Positions 1-6,863 of a stretch of 16,600 bases of DNA are shown here, in pieces. How positions within the stretch are numbered: position 1 is the first letter of the stretch; the number at the start of each line of letters is the position of its first letter. A model generated the notes under the pieces. It saw nothing but the letters and a program-made list of their open reading frames with translations, was not told the DNA's origin and did not search any database. Where the stretch lies: positions 1 to 16,600 of the forward strand of contig CAZRAL010000056.1 of assembly GCA_964598005.1 (NCBI GenBank), read 5' to 3'. The DNA is from CAZRAL01 sp964598005 (GTDB lineage Bacteria; Pseudomonadota; Gammaproteobacteria; Burkholderiales; Usitatibacteraceae). A program made the translations under genes and the position numbers.

Positions 1-32
1 ATGAATAAAATCATCATTCTAATAGCACGTCA

Positions 33-62
33 GTAATCTTGAACAGGTTCTAAGAAGATTAC
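33..62. other. Hairpin just downstream of algR
   Basis: An 8-bp outer stem (GTAATCTT at 33-40 with AAGATTAC at 55-62) encloses a smaller GAAC/GTTC stem. It starts at the last base of the algR stop codon. There is no T-run on either side, so it is at best a weak terminator or an mRNA 3' stabiliser. The remaining bases 1-32 show nothing I can assign. In related genomes hemC often follows algR, but it is not within this window. Confidence 0.3.
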
Positions 63-826
63 TAAAATTGCTTGATTACATGTGCCTGGCGTCGGCTTAC
101 TGGTAATTTTTCCGCAACGCCGTGCAAAACTGCTACCCAGTAACCACTCCCTTCTTCGCCATTGGAGTTGAGTTCATTTACTTTTTCAAAGCTAGTCACG
201 GCTTTTCTTGCTACTAATGTACTGCGGTGGATACGGACAAAGGTTTCTGCAAATTCCTGTTCCAGCTTGGTGAGGGGTTCCTCAAGCAAATATTCTTTGG
301 TAGCAGTGCGGGCGGTGACATATTTAAGCTCGGCGCGCAGATAAATGATTTCATCAACGGGCAAAAGTACGATCTTGCCGCGCTCGTGAATCGAGAGATA
401 GCGACGCCGGGTCTGGGTGGCTGCAGCTACTGCATTTGCCTGCGCCGTTTTAAGCACGGTGGCTTTGCGCAACGCGGCGAGCAGCCGTTCCTGTTTGATG
501 GGCTTGAGCAGATAATCCACCGCATTCAGGTCGAAGGCCTGAACGGCGTAAACATCGTAGGCCGTGGTAAAAATGAGCTTGGGCGGCTGCTCGAGGGTGG
601 CGATATGTTGTGCGACTTCCAGCCCATCCATTCCGGGCATCCGAATGTCGGTCAGGACGATATCGATATTCCCGTTGTTAATGATGTCGATCGCTTCCAG
701 CCCGTTGCTGGCCTCGTCGGCAATCATGAGTGGAAAAGCCCCGCGGCAATCGTCGAGCAGGTCGCGCAGGCGCCGTCTTGCAGGTGCTTCGTCATCGACG
801 ATGAGAATTCTGGCGGGTGGAGTCAT
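62..826 (-). CDS. algR: LytTR-family response regulator, AlgR type
   Basis: This 254-aa cytoplasmic response regulator is the DNA-binding partner of the adjacent histidine kinase. Residues 1-125 form a receiver domain: acidic pocket D11/D12 in ILIVDDE, phospho-acceptor D60 in VLTDIRMPG, and the conserved lysine K108 in LLKPI. Residues about 140-245 form a LytTR DNA-binding domain, with the typical segments EIIYLRAELKYV and FVRIHRSTLV. The ATG is preceded by AAGGAA a few bases upstream and overlaps the kinase stop codon in an ATGA, so the two genes are translationally coupled. In Pseudomonas the AlgZ/AlgR pair controls alginate and type IV pili. The target here is unknown, and the name reflects family and synteny (argH-algZ-algR) rather than shown function. 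Confidence 0.88.
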   Translation of the reverse strand: MTPPARILIVDDEAPARRRLRDLLDDCRGAFPLMIADEASNGLEAIDIINNGNIDIVLTDIRMPGMDGLEVAQHIATLEQPPKLIFTTAYDVYAVQAFDLNAVDYLLKPIKQERLLAALRKATVLKTAQANAVAAATQTRRRYLSIHERGKIVLLPVDEIIYLRAELKYVTARTATKEYLLEEPLTKLEQEFAETFVRIHRSTLVARKAVTSFEKVNELNSNGEEGSGYWVAVLHGVAEKLPVSRRQAHVIKQF

Positions 827-1869
827 GGTTCCTTGTCTACGTTCGGTAGGGTAATGGTGACGATATATTGATTACCGGCTGCTTCGGCTTTCAGACTGGC
901 TTCGGCATCAAAGTGCAATTGCAGGCGCTCTTTGATGTTGCTGATCGCCATACGGTTGCCATTAAGGTAGGAAGATCCCGGCTGATAGGGGTTGCTGAGA
1001 CGGATAACCAGCTCCCGGCCGCGTGGCGCAATGTGGATCGTCAATTCTCCCTTTCCCTGTTGCGGCTCAATGCCATGATAGACGGCGTTTTCAATCAGCG
1101 GCTGGAGGATCAGAGGGGGAACCAGTGCGTCCTGAGGCATGGCGTCAATTTGCCAATTGACCTGAAGCCGCTCGCCCAGGCGGATTTGTTCGATGTCAAG
1201 ATAATGCCGGCATAGCTGGATTTCATCAGCGAGCGGGGCAAGATTGCGGTTATCCGCCATGAGCACCCGGAATAATTCGGCCATGTTTTCCAGCACCTGT
1301 TCTGCCCGCCGGGGCTCGCTGCGTATCAGCGACAATGCCGCATTGAGGCTATTGAATAGAAAGTGGGGCTGAATGCGCGCCTGCAGCGCCTGTAAGCGGG
1401 CTTCGGTCAGTGCAGGCGAAAGTGCGCGGGCGTGCAAATCAAAATACAGCAGAATAGTGAGGGTAATAAATGCAAAAAAGAATGCGTACTGCCACCATGC
1501 AATCGTCGGGGTGAAAAAGGGCATCGCCCGCAAAATCCACCAGAGCATGGTCGCGATCAGCAGCTCCAGAAGAAAAATAGCGCCTATTCCCTGCCAGTAC
1601 GGCAACCTGACGAAAAGCGGACGCAACCCACAACTGGCCAGCAGCGAAGCGATGATGGCCGGCTGGGCAAATATGGAGATGCCCAAAAAGCGCGGCCAAA
1701 TATCACGAAAACTGCCTGCATAGCCGACCGCCGCCGCGATACAAAGCAGGTTTACGATCACCAGCAGGCGCAACATAATGCCCATGTTGCAAAAATTGGG
1801 CAGGCGCGTGCGCTTCGCTGCGCGTGCTGATAGCGCAGGGGGCGCTTGTTTTATACTCTCGGTATTCAT
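823..1869 (-). CDS. algZ: Sensor histidine kinase, LytS/AlgZ type
   Basis: This 348-aa membrane histidine kinase pairs with the downstream AlgR-type regulator. The N-terminus LPNFCNMGIML followed by hydrophobic helices (about residues 30-145, four to five membrane segments) matches the AlgZ membrane domain. The His_kinase domain starts near residue 155, with phospho-accepting His169 in IQPHFLFNSLN. The ATPase part shows the N-box LIENAVYHGIEP (about 258-269) and a C-terminal segment ISNIKERL. Length is close to Pseudomonas AlgZ (358 aa). There is no periplasmic sensor domain, so the signal is probably sensed within the membrane. It is divergent from argH, with 45 bp between start codons. The stop overlaps the algR start by 4 bp, indicating one transcription unit. 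Confidence 0.88.
   Translation of the reverse strand: MNTESIKQAPPALSARAAKRTRLPNFCNMGIMLRLLVIVNLLCIAAAVGYAGSFRDIWPRFLGISIFAQPAIIASLLASCGLRPLFVRLPYWQGIGAIFLLELLIATMLWWILRAMPFFTPTIAWWQYAFFFAFITLTILLYFDLHARALSPALTEARLQALQARIQPHFLFNSLNAALSLIRSEPRRAEQVLENMAELFRVLMADNRNLAPLADEIQLCRHYLDIEQIRLGERLQVNWQIDAMPQDALVPPLILQPLIENAVYHGIEPQQGKGELTIHIAPRGRELVIRLSNPYQPGSSYLNGNRMAISNIKERLQLHFDAEASLKAEAAGNQYIVTITLPNVDKEP
1852..1857 (+). promoter_or_regulatory. Possible -10 box of argH
   Basis: TATACT lies 57 bp before the chosen argH ATG and inside the 5' end of algZ. The matching -35 region near 1828-1834 is poor, so this is only a candidate. The space between the two divergent start codons is 45 bp, so at least one of the two promoters must extend into coding sequence. 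Confidence 0.3.
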
Positions 1870-1914
1870 CGAACCAGATTTTCCACGAAATTCCTAGATA
1901 AAGAAAACATTCAC

Positions 1915-3315
1915 ATGCCCAATGATTCGTCAACACCTAAAAGCTGGTCAGGTCGCTTTTCCGAACCGGTCGCCGATCTGGTCAAACGCTTTACCGCTTC
2001 TGTCACCTTCGATAAACGACTGGCTGAAGTGGATATTCAGGGCTCTGTGGCGCATGCCCGCATGCTGGCCAAAATCGGTGTATTGACCCCAAAAGACCTG
2101 GCGGATATTGAGCTTGGCATGGCGCACATTGCCGCCGAAATCCGCGAGGGCCGCTTTGAATGGTCGATTGACCGCGAAGATGTGCATATGAACATCGAGG
2201 CGCGTCTGACCGCTTTGATCGGCGATGCAGGCAAACGGTTGCATACCGGGCGCTCGCGCAATGACCAGGTGGCGACCGATATCCGTTTATGGTTACGGGG
2301 CGAAATCGATACCATTATTTCATTGCTCCGTAGTACACAGCGTGCATTGGTAACCCTGGCGGAACAGCATGCGGATACCGTTATGCCCGGCTTTACCCAT
2401 TTACAGGTGGCCCAACCCGTGACATTTGGCCACCATCTGATGGCGTATGTGGAAATGCTGGCGCGTGACGAGGCCCGAATGAATGATTGCCGCAAGCGCG
2501 TCAATCGCCTGCCGCTGGGAGCGGCGGCGCTGGCTGGCACCACATACCCGATCGACCGGGCGCTTGTCGCCCAACAACTGGGTTTTGACGGGCTTTGCGA
2601 AAATTCACTGGATGCCGTTTCGGATCGCGATTTTGCCATCGAATTTGTGGCCGCTGCCGCGCTCACCATGACCCATCTATCGCGTTTTTGTGAAGAACTC
2701 ATTATCTGGATGAACCCCAATTTTGACTACATCGACCTTGCCGACCGGTTTTGTACCGGTTCCTCCATCATGCCGCAGAAAAAGAACCCGGATGTGGCCG
2801 AACTGATACGCGGCAAAACCGGTCGTGTAAGCGGCCATCTGGTCGCACTGCTGACCTTGATGAAAGCCCAGCCGCTGACTTATAACAAGGATAATCAGGA
2901 GGACAAGGAGCCCCTTTTCGATACGGTGGACACGCTGCGTGATTCATTGGCCCTCCTGGCCGACATGACGGGCGGAATAGAGGTGAAAAAAAGTGCAATG
3001 GCGGCGGCCGTCAAGAAAGGGTTTGCGACGGCTACCGATCTGGCCGATTATCTGGTCAAAAAGGGTTTGCCTTTCCGCGATGCCCATGAAGCCGTGGCGC
3101 GTGCAGTAAAAGCGGCTGAAACAGCGGGACAGGATTTGGCAGACTTGCCGTTGCCCAAATTACAGGCCTTTTCGAATTTGATCGACAAAGATGTATTGGG
3201 GATCTTGACACCGGAAGGTTCGTTAGCCGCCCGTAATCATATTGGCGGCACCGCTCCCGATCAGGTCAAGGCCGCTGTCGCAAAAGCAAAGAAGCGGCTG
3301 GCAGAACCAATTTGA
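1915..3315 (+). CDS. argH: Argininosuccinate lyase
   Basis: This enzyme catalyses the last step of arginine synthesis, splitting argininosuccinate into arginine and fumarate. It is a cytoplasmic homotetramer of the fumarase/aspartase superfamily. The family signature GSSIMPQKKNPD starts at residue 282 and carries the catalytic-loop serine. The general-acid histidine region is PGFTHLQVAQP with H162, and HTGRSRNDQ is the substrate-binding loop. I chose ATG 1915 (MPNDSSTPKSWSGRF), giving 466 aa, close to E. coli ArgH (457). A TTG 23 codons upstream adds a tail that does not look like the family. The ribosome site is weak (AAAGAAA). It is divergent from algZ, a linkage also seen in Pseudomonas. 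Its end faces the marR-type gene, only 24 bp away. Confidence 0.97.
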   Translation: MPNDSSTPKSWSGRFSEPVADLVKRFTASVTFDKRLAEVDIQGSVAHARMLAKIGVLTPKDLADIELGMAHIAAEIREGRFEWSIDREDVHMNIEARLTALIGDAGKRLHTGRSRNDQVATDIRLWLRGEIDTIISLLRSTQRALVTLAEQHADTVMPGFTHLQVAQPVTFGHHLMAYVEMLARDEARMNDCRKRVNRLPLGAAALAGTTYPIDRALVAQQLGFDGLCENSLDAVSDRDFAIEFVAAAALTMTHLSRFCEELIIWMNPNFDYIDLADRFCTGSSIMPQKKNPDVAELIRGKTGRVSGHLVALLTLMKAQPLTYNKDNQEDKEPLFDTVDTLRDSLALLADMTGGIEVKKSAMAAAVKKGFATATDLADYLVKKGLPFRDAHEAVARAVKAAETAGQDLADLPLPKLQAFSNLIDKDVLGILTPEGSLAARNHIGGTAPDQVKAAVAKAKKRLAEPI

Positions 3316-3339
3316 ACCTTGTGGCGGGCATTCGATTTT

Positions 3340-3933
3340 TTAATCATCCTCGACATTACCGGCCCCTTTCTCTTCATACAGCCAGCAAATCTTGCGCGTT
3401 TCTGGTCCCGATAACCGGTCGCCCATTAAACTGCAGCGATAAGCGCGGGCAGAAAGCCGCTCGAAATACCGGCAGCTTGGGCAATTTCCAAAAAGCTGCC
3501 CTTCATTATTTTGCTGAAAAGTGGCCAAAGTTTCGCGCAAGGCGGAAACAGCATTACGGATACGGTTAGGACTAATATTACGTGTGGCCTGTTGCCAGAC
3601 CAGTTGTGGCTGGGTATCGTAAAGAAATTGCTCACCCGTGCCGGAAAGACGCAACCGAACCACGCGGCGGTCGAGGTCATCTTCATAGCGTTCGATCAAC
3701 CCGCGGCGGTCCAGCAGCAGCAGGCTTTGTGACATGGTGCCTTTGGTCAGACCAAGATAGGCGGCCATGGCCTGTGGCGTATTGGAATAGCGGTTGGCTT
3801 TGGAAAGGTAGATCAGCGCATGTACATGCACGGCCTGCAATTGTTCCTCTGCGCCCGCGCGGCGAAGCTCAGTGCGCATCAAATTACCCAGCCGCTCGAC
3901 CAATTCCAGAAGTACCAGCGGGTTTTTGTCCAT
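3340..3933 (-). CDS. MarR-family transcriptional regulator with Cys4 C-terminal tail
   Basis: This 197-aa regulator is longer than usual for MarR (about 140-160 aa). Residues 1-140 form a MarR winged-helix dimer: recognition region TPQAMAAYLGLTKGTMSQSL (about 52-71), then the wing ERYEDDLDRRVVRLRLS. The extension from residue 148 carries four cysteines, C151, C154, C167 and C183 (C-X2-C-X12-C-X15-C), a pattern suited to binding zinc or an iron-sulfur cluster. The ATG has no Shine-Dalgarno and lies immediately after a TAAAAT/TATAAA-like -10, so the mRNA may be leaderless. A TTGACA -35 (3955-3960, minus strand) and the palindrome between these boxes point to autorepression. Ligand and targets are unknown. 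Confidence 0.85.
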   Translation of the reverse strand: MDKNPLVLLELVERLGNLMRTELRRAGAEEQLQAVHVHALIYLSKANRYSNTPQAMAAYLGLTKGTMSQSLLLLDRRGLIERYEDDLDRRVVRLRLSGTGEQFLYDTQPQLVWQQATRNISPNRIRNAVSALRETLATFQQNNEGQLFGNCPSCRYFERLSARAYRCSLMGDRLSGPETRKICWLYEEKGAGNVEDD

Positions 3934-3938
3934 ATTTT

Positions 3939-3954
3939 ATATCGAGTCGATACT
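3939..3954 (-). promoter_or_regulatory. Palindromic operator at the marR-type promoter
   Basis: The 16-mer ATATCGAGTCGATACT contains a perfect 13-bp palindrome (TATCGA, one centre base, TCGATA, at 3940-3952). It lies 6 bp before the start codon of the MarR-type gene, between a perfect minus-strand -35 (TTGACA, 3955-3960) and an AT-rich -10. MarR proteins commonly repress themselves from such sites. Autoregulation is an inference from position and symmetry. Confidence 0.6.
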
Positions 3955-3986
3955 TGTCAAGGTCTATTTTGAATGGTTTGCAATTG

Positions 3987-4002
3987 ATATTGAGGCGATA
4001 CT
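3987..4002. promoter_or_regulatory. Second, imperfect copy of the operator motif
   Basis: ATATTGAGGCGATACT matches the 3939-3954 motif at 14 of 16 positions, in the same orientation and 48 bp away. It is less symmetrical than the first copy. It sits upstream of the probable -35 of the MarR-type gene, where it could be an auxiliary site. Confidence 0.42.
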
Positions 4003-4053
4003 AAACGGAATTCGGTTTCTTTTCAAGCCATTTTTCTTTTCGTCAAAGGCATT

Positions 4054-4163
4054 GAGGACTTACGCAAAATTGTTCCAGCAAGGCGCAGCGCCGCAGGCAG
4101 TACAAGTTGTACGACCAGGCGCTATAACACAGCTCACAGCTGGGGCGGTTTTGCGTAAGTCCT
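4054..4163. mobile_element. MITE-like element with target duplication
   Basis: Perfect 15-bp terminal inverted repeats begin AGGACTTACGCAAAA (4055-4069) and end TTTTGCGTAAGTCCT (4149-4163). The flanks carry a direct repeat GGCATT (4048-4053 and 4164-4169), consistent with a 5-6 bp target-site duplication. The 110-bp body has no ORF but holds two short palindromes: GGCGC-A-GCGCC near 4082-4092, and GTACAA-G-TTGTAC at 4100-4112. It lies between the MarR-type operators and cyaY. The right duplication overlaps the cyaY stop codon. It is too small to move itself, and the helper transposase is not in this window. Confidence 0.72.
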
Positions 4164-4167
4164 GGCA

Positions 4168-4503
4168 TTAAAATGTGATGTCAATCACACGATTCGCCAG
4201 CATACTTATCTCGGCAGAAAGCAGGCATTCCAGAGTTTGTTGGTCGCGCGTATTCCGCCATTTTCCCTCGTGATATCTGAAATGAAAGCCCCCGGATGGG
4301 GTTGCCACCCATATCTCGCGCGCAGGGGTCTGGCGATTGATAACGATCTTGCTGCCGTTTTCAAATTCCAGGGTCAGAACGCCGCCTTGCAGGACGCTGT
4401 CTACATCCGACCCGGCATCATCGAGGGCCATTTCAACGGACTCCAGGATTTTATCGGCCCGGCGATGAAAATCACTTTCAATCATTTGGGAAGGTGTCGT
4501 CAT
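4168..4503 (-). CDS. cyaY: Frataxin-like iron donor CyaY
   Basis: CyaY is a small acidic cytoplasmic protein that binds iron and tunes iron-sulfur cluster assembly through IscS. The chosen start gives 111 aa (E. coli CyaY 106): MTTPSQMIESDFHRRADKIL. Frataxin features are the acidic first helix (ESVEMALDD), the strand GGVLTLEFENGSKIVINRQ, then PAREIWVATPSGGFHF and a final helix. An upstream in-frame ATG at 4563 would add 20 non-family residues and overlap lptM. A third candidate is the ATG six codons in. It diverges from lptM-lysA, the same order as in Pseudomonas. A MITE-like element abuts its stop codon. Confidence 0.9.
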   Translation of the reverse strand: MTTPSQMIESDFHRRADKILESVEMALDDAGSDVDSVLQGGVLTLEFENGSKIVINRQTPAREIWVATPSGGFHFRYHEGKWRNTRDQQTLECLLSAEISMLANRVIDITF

Positions 4504-4545
4504 GCTCGTGGTACCATCCTTTCGGTCGTAAATCAGCCTGTTTAT

Positions 4546-4698
4546 ATGATGCGTATTTTTCAATTTTCCCCCATTCTAGCGGCATTATTGGTAGTGCTTA
4601 ATTTGACCGCCTGCGGGCAAAAAGGTCCGCTTCAGTTGCCACAGGAACCCCCCAAGGCAAGCACCAACTTCCTCCCAAAAAATGCAAAGCCCGCTTGA
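4546..4698 (+). CDS. lptM: Small lipoprotein LptM (LppL/YifL family)
   Basis: This 50-aa outer-membrane lipoprotein precursor has a hydrophobic signal ending in the lipobox LTAC, with the lipidated cysteine followed by GQKGPLQLP. That is the hallmark of the LptM/LppL family, which in E. coli assists oxidative maturation of the LptD LPS translocon. The remainder is a short proline/lysine-rich tail. Two adjacent ATGs (4546 and 4549) are both possible starts. The end overlaps lysA by 17 bp. Its position immediately upstream of lysA and divergent from cyaY is conserved in Proteobacteria and supports the call. Confidence 0.88.
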   Translation: MMRIFQFSPILAALLVVLNLTACGQKGPLQLPQEPPKASTNFLPKNAKPA

Positions 4699-5977
4699 GG
4701 TTTTTGGCGTCAGGCGCCAGGGTAATGGCACTGATTGCGGCTCTTTATATATGGAAGAAGTGGCGCTGGAAGTTGTGGCGGCCCGATTTGGCACCCCCAC
4801 GTTTGTTTATTCACGCGCCGCCTTGGTGGACGCCTATCGGCGACTGGATAATGCTCTTGATGCAGCCCGTCAAGGCAGGTCGCATCTTGTTTGTTACGCC
4901 GTTAAAGCCAATTCCAATCTGACGGTACTGAATTTATTCGCCCGGCTAGGCGCCGGGTTTGATATCGTTTCCGGTGGAGAATTAAGGCGGGTTATTGCGG
5001 CAGGGGGCGATCCTGCCAAGGTAGTTTTTTCCGGGCTGGGCAAGAGCGCTGAAGAGATTCGCTTTGCTCTGGAAAAGGGGATCAAATGTTTCAATGTCGA
5101 ATCGGCGCCTGAGCTGGAGCGGATCAATGATATTGCTGCCACCCTCGGTAAGCGCGCGCCGGTTAGCTTGCGCGTCAACCCCGATGTGGATGCCCAAACC
5201 CACCCCTATATTTCTACCGGACTTAAAAACAATAAATTTGGTATTGCCTTCGACCATGCCCTTGATCTTTATCGCCGCGCAGCCCAGCTTTCCCATCTTG
5301 ATGTCGCCGGTATCGATTGCCATATTGGTTCGCAACTCACGACCATGGCGCCCTTGCTGGACGCCATGGGGCGCATTGTGTCACTGACCGACAGGCTGGC
5401 CGACGAAGGAATTCAGCTACGACATATTTGCCCGGGCGGCGGAATTGGTATCACTTATTCAAATGAAAGCACGATCGATTTCTCTGCCTACGCTCAGGCA
5501 TTGCAACATTGCCTGGGCGCGCGCGACATCGAGCTTTTGCTCGAACCCGGCCGCGCGCTGACGGGCAATGCCGGGCTGCTTCTGGCCAAGGTAGAGTATG
5601 TGAAACTGGGCGAAGCCCGGAATTTTCTGGTTATTGACGCGGCGATGAATGATTTGATTCGCCCTTCCCTCTATCAGGCGCACCATGAAATCGTCATGGT
5701 CAAGGCAGGGCAAAATATAGACGAACGCCGTTACGATGTTGTGGGCCCCGTGTGTGAAAGCGCCGATGTGCTGGGCCACGATCGCGCCCTCGTCGCTTGC
5801 GAGGGAGATCTGGTCGCCATTCTGTCCGCCGGCGCCTACGGATTCGCCATGTCATCCAACTACAATTCTCGCCCGCGCGCCGCCGAGGTCATGGTGGACG
5901 GCGCAACGATGCATCTTGTCCGCATCCGAGAGTCGTTTGACGACTTGATTGTGCATGAGCAGATTCCACCGGCATAA
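4682..5977 (+). CDS. lysA: Diaminopimelate decarboxylase
   Basis: This fold-type III PLP enzyme decarboxylates meso-diaminopimelate to lysine, the final step of the DAP pathway. It has 431 aa with the first ATG. Visible motifs are the PLP lysine K75 in CYAVKAN, HIGSQ, the PLP-phosphate loop GGGIG, EPGRAL, the active-site PVCESADVLG, and C-terminal GAYGFAMSSNYN. ATG 4682 lies within the end of lptM without a clear Shine-Dalgarno, suggesting coupled translation. The only other in-frame ATG nearby (4751) would cut into the conserved N-terminal strand. dapF, which often follows lysA, is absent here. Confidence 0.95.
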   Translation: MQSPLEVFGVRRQGNGTDCGSLYMEEVALEVVAARFGTPTFVYSRAALVDAYRRLDNALDAARQGRSHLVCYAVKANSNLTVLNLFARLGAGFDIVSGGELRRVIAAGGDPAKVVFSGLGKSAEEIRFALEKGIKCFNVESAPELERINDIAATLGKRAPVSLRVNPDVDAQTHPYISTGLKNNKFGIAFDHALDLYRRAAQLSHLDVAGIDCHIGSQLTTMAPLLDAMGRIVSLTDRLADEGIQLRHICPGGGIGITYSNESTIDFSAYAQALQHCLGARDIELLLEPGRALTGNAGLLLAKVEYVKLGEARNFLVIDAAMNDLIRPSLYQAHHEIVMVKAGQNIDERRYDVVGPVCESADVLGHDRALVACEGDLVAILSAGAYGFAMSSNYNSRPRAAEVMVDGATMHLVRIRESFDDLIVHEQIPPA

Positions 5978-6032
5978 AATCTCTTTATGGTCAGTACGCA
6001 CCATTACAAACTATATGCTCCCAATCTTATTA

Positions 6033-6048
6033 ATATCGTATCGATACT
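6033..6048. promoter_or_regulatory. Third copy of the MarR-type operator motif
   Basis: ATATCGTATCGATACT matches the site at the MarR-type gene in 14 of 16 positions; only the two central bases differ. It lies 55 bp after lysA and about 33 bp upstream of a TTGACA box that may drive the histone-like gene. This makes that gene a candidate member of the regulon. Expected chance matches of this quality in 16.6 kb are well below one by simple counting. Confidence 0.5.
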
Positions 6049-6080
6049 ATTTCAAATTTAAGGAGCGCAAATAATCACCC

Positions 6081-6109
6081 TTGACATACACAGAAACTGG
6101 TGCTTTAAA
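6081..6109 (+). promoter_or_regulatory. Possible sigma-70 promoter for the histone-like gene
   Basis: A perfect -35 box TTGACA (6081-6086) is followed after 17 bp by TTTAAA (6104-6109). A second possible -10, TAGAAT, lies at 6122-6127 but has no good -35. Transcription from here would give a leader of about 220 nt before ATG 6343. Apart from the operator copy and this promoter, I see nothing else assignable in the 365-bp gap 5978-6342. Confidence 0.42.
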
Positions 6110-6342
6110 AAAATTCTGTAATAGAATCGCTTCACCAAGTGCTCGCAATGTTTTTCAGACATTTGATGTACTGAATATCAAAATACCTGAAAAACAAGCG
6201 CGAGTGGAGTGGGGTTGTTTTGCCAACAAGCATTCGCCATCGCTCGATCGTTCGTCTGAACTGGTTTCTTGGTAGTGCGGCAATCTAACCATGCCGTGCG
6301 TGATATCAAGCAATTTGGTCCAACCATCGAAAGGAGTTGATC

Positions 6343-6777
6343 ATGGCAACTGCCAAGAAAAAGCCGGCTGCAAAAGTCGCAAAGAAACCGGCAGCAAAGA
6401 AACCCGCTGCTAAAAAAATGGCTAAAAAACCAGCCGCTAAAAAAGTAGCAAAAAAACCGACAGCAAAGAAACCCGCTGCCAAAAAAGTGGCTAAAAAACC
6501 AGCCGCTAAAAAAGTAGCAAAAAAACCGGCAGCAAAGAAACCCGCTGCCAAAAAAGTGGCTAAAAAACCAGCCGCCAAAAAGGTAGCAAAAAAACCGGCA
6601 GCAAAGAAACCCGCTGCCAAAAAAGTGGCTAAAAAACCAGCCGCCAAAAAGGTAGCCAAAAAACCCGCTGCCAAAAAGGCTGCGCCCAAGAAAAAAACCA
6701 TGGCTAAACCTGCCGGAGTGCGGCCTGCTCCGATGGTAACCCCTGTGATTACCCCGCTGATCAAGCCGATGGGCTAA
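6343..6777 (+). CDS. Histone H1-like / AlgP-like lysine-alanine-proline repeat protein
   Basis: This 144-aa highly basic, low-complexity protein is presumed to bind DNA and condense or organise the nucleoid, like the KPAA-repeat tails of bacterial H1 homologues and Pseudomonas AlgP. After MATAKKKPAAKVAK, residues 15-106 are four copies of a 23-residue unit of KPAAK and KVAK motifs. The C-terminus is neutral and hydrophobic (RPAPMVTPVITPLIKPMG). The start is clear: AAGGAG at 6331-6336, six bases before ATG. A TTG two codons earlier is unlikely. There is no globular domain, so function rests on composition only. The gene is monocistronic and ends at a strong terminator. The repeats create long meaningless antisense ORFs. 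Confidence 0.85.
   Translation: MATAKKKPAAKVAKKPAAKKPAAKKMAKKPAAKKVAKKPTAKKPAAKKVAKKPAAKKVAKKPAAKKPAAKKVAKKPAAKKVAKKPAAKKPAAKKVAKKPAAKKVAKKPAAKKAAPKKKTMAKPAGVRPAPMVTPVITPLIKPMG
6385..6660 (+). repeat. Four 69-bp in-frame tandem repeats
   Basis: There are four copies of a 69-bp unit (6385-6453, 6454-6522, 6523-6591, 6592-6660), nearly identical, with a few substitutions such as a Met in unit 1 and a Thr in unit 2. Each unit encodes 23 residues, so gain or loss of units keeps the frame and changes protein length. This is a likely site of copy-number variation between strains and of assembly collapse. Confidence 0.9.
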
Positions 6778-6800
6778 AAGCAGCTCTGAGTGGAAAAATC

Positions 6801-6837
6801 TCCGGCTCAACGGAATTCCGTTGAGCCGGAATATTTT
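6801..6837. terminator. Bidirectional intrinsic terminator
   Basis: A perfect 30-bp palindrome (15-bp arms, 6801-6815 and 6816-6830, GC-rich at the base) is followed by ATATTTTT on the plus strand and by ATTTTT-like sequence on the minus strand. It lies between the convergent histone-like gene and mgtE and can end both transcripts. Confidence 0.88.
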
Positions 6838-6863
6838 TGCAATTAATTTTCAGGGCGCTGTAT

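Noticed and set aside
6081..6275. 64-aa plus-strand ORF after lysA
   Set aside because: It starts at the TTG of a -35 promoter box, with AAGGAG too far away (15 bases), and has no family features.
6178..6810. Long minus-strand ORFs (210 and 152 aa) rich in G, F, A and L opposite the histone-like gene
   Set aside because: They are the antisense reading of a Lys/Ala/Pro codon repeat. The plus-strand gene has a perfect ribosome site and a recognisable composition.
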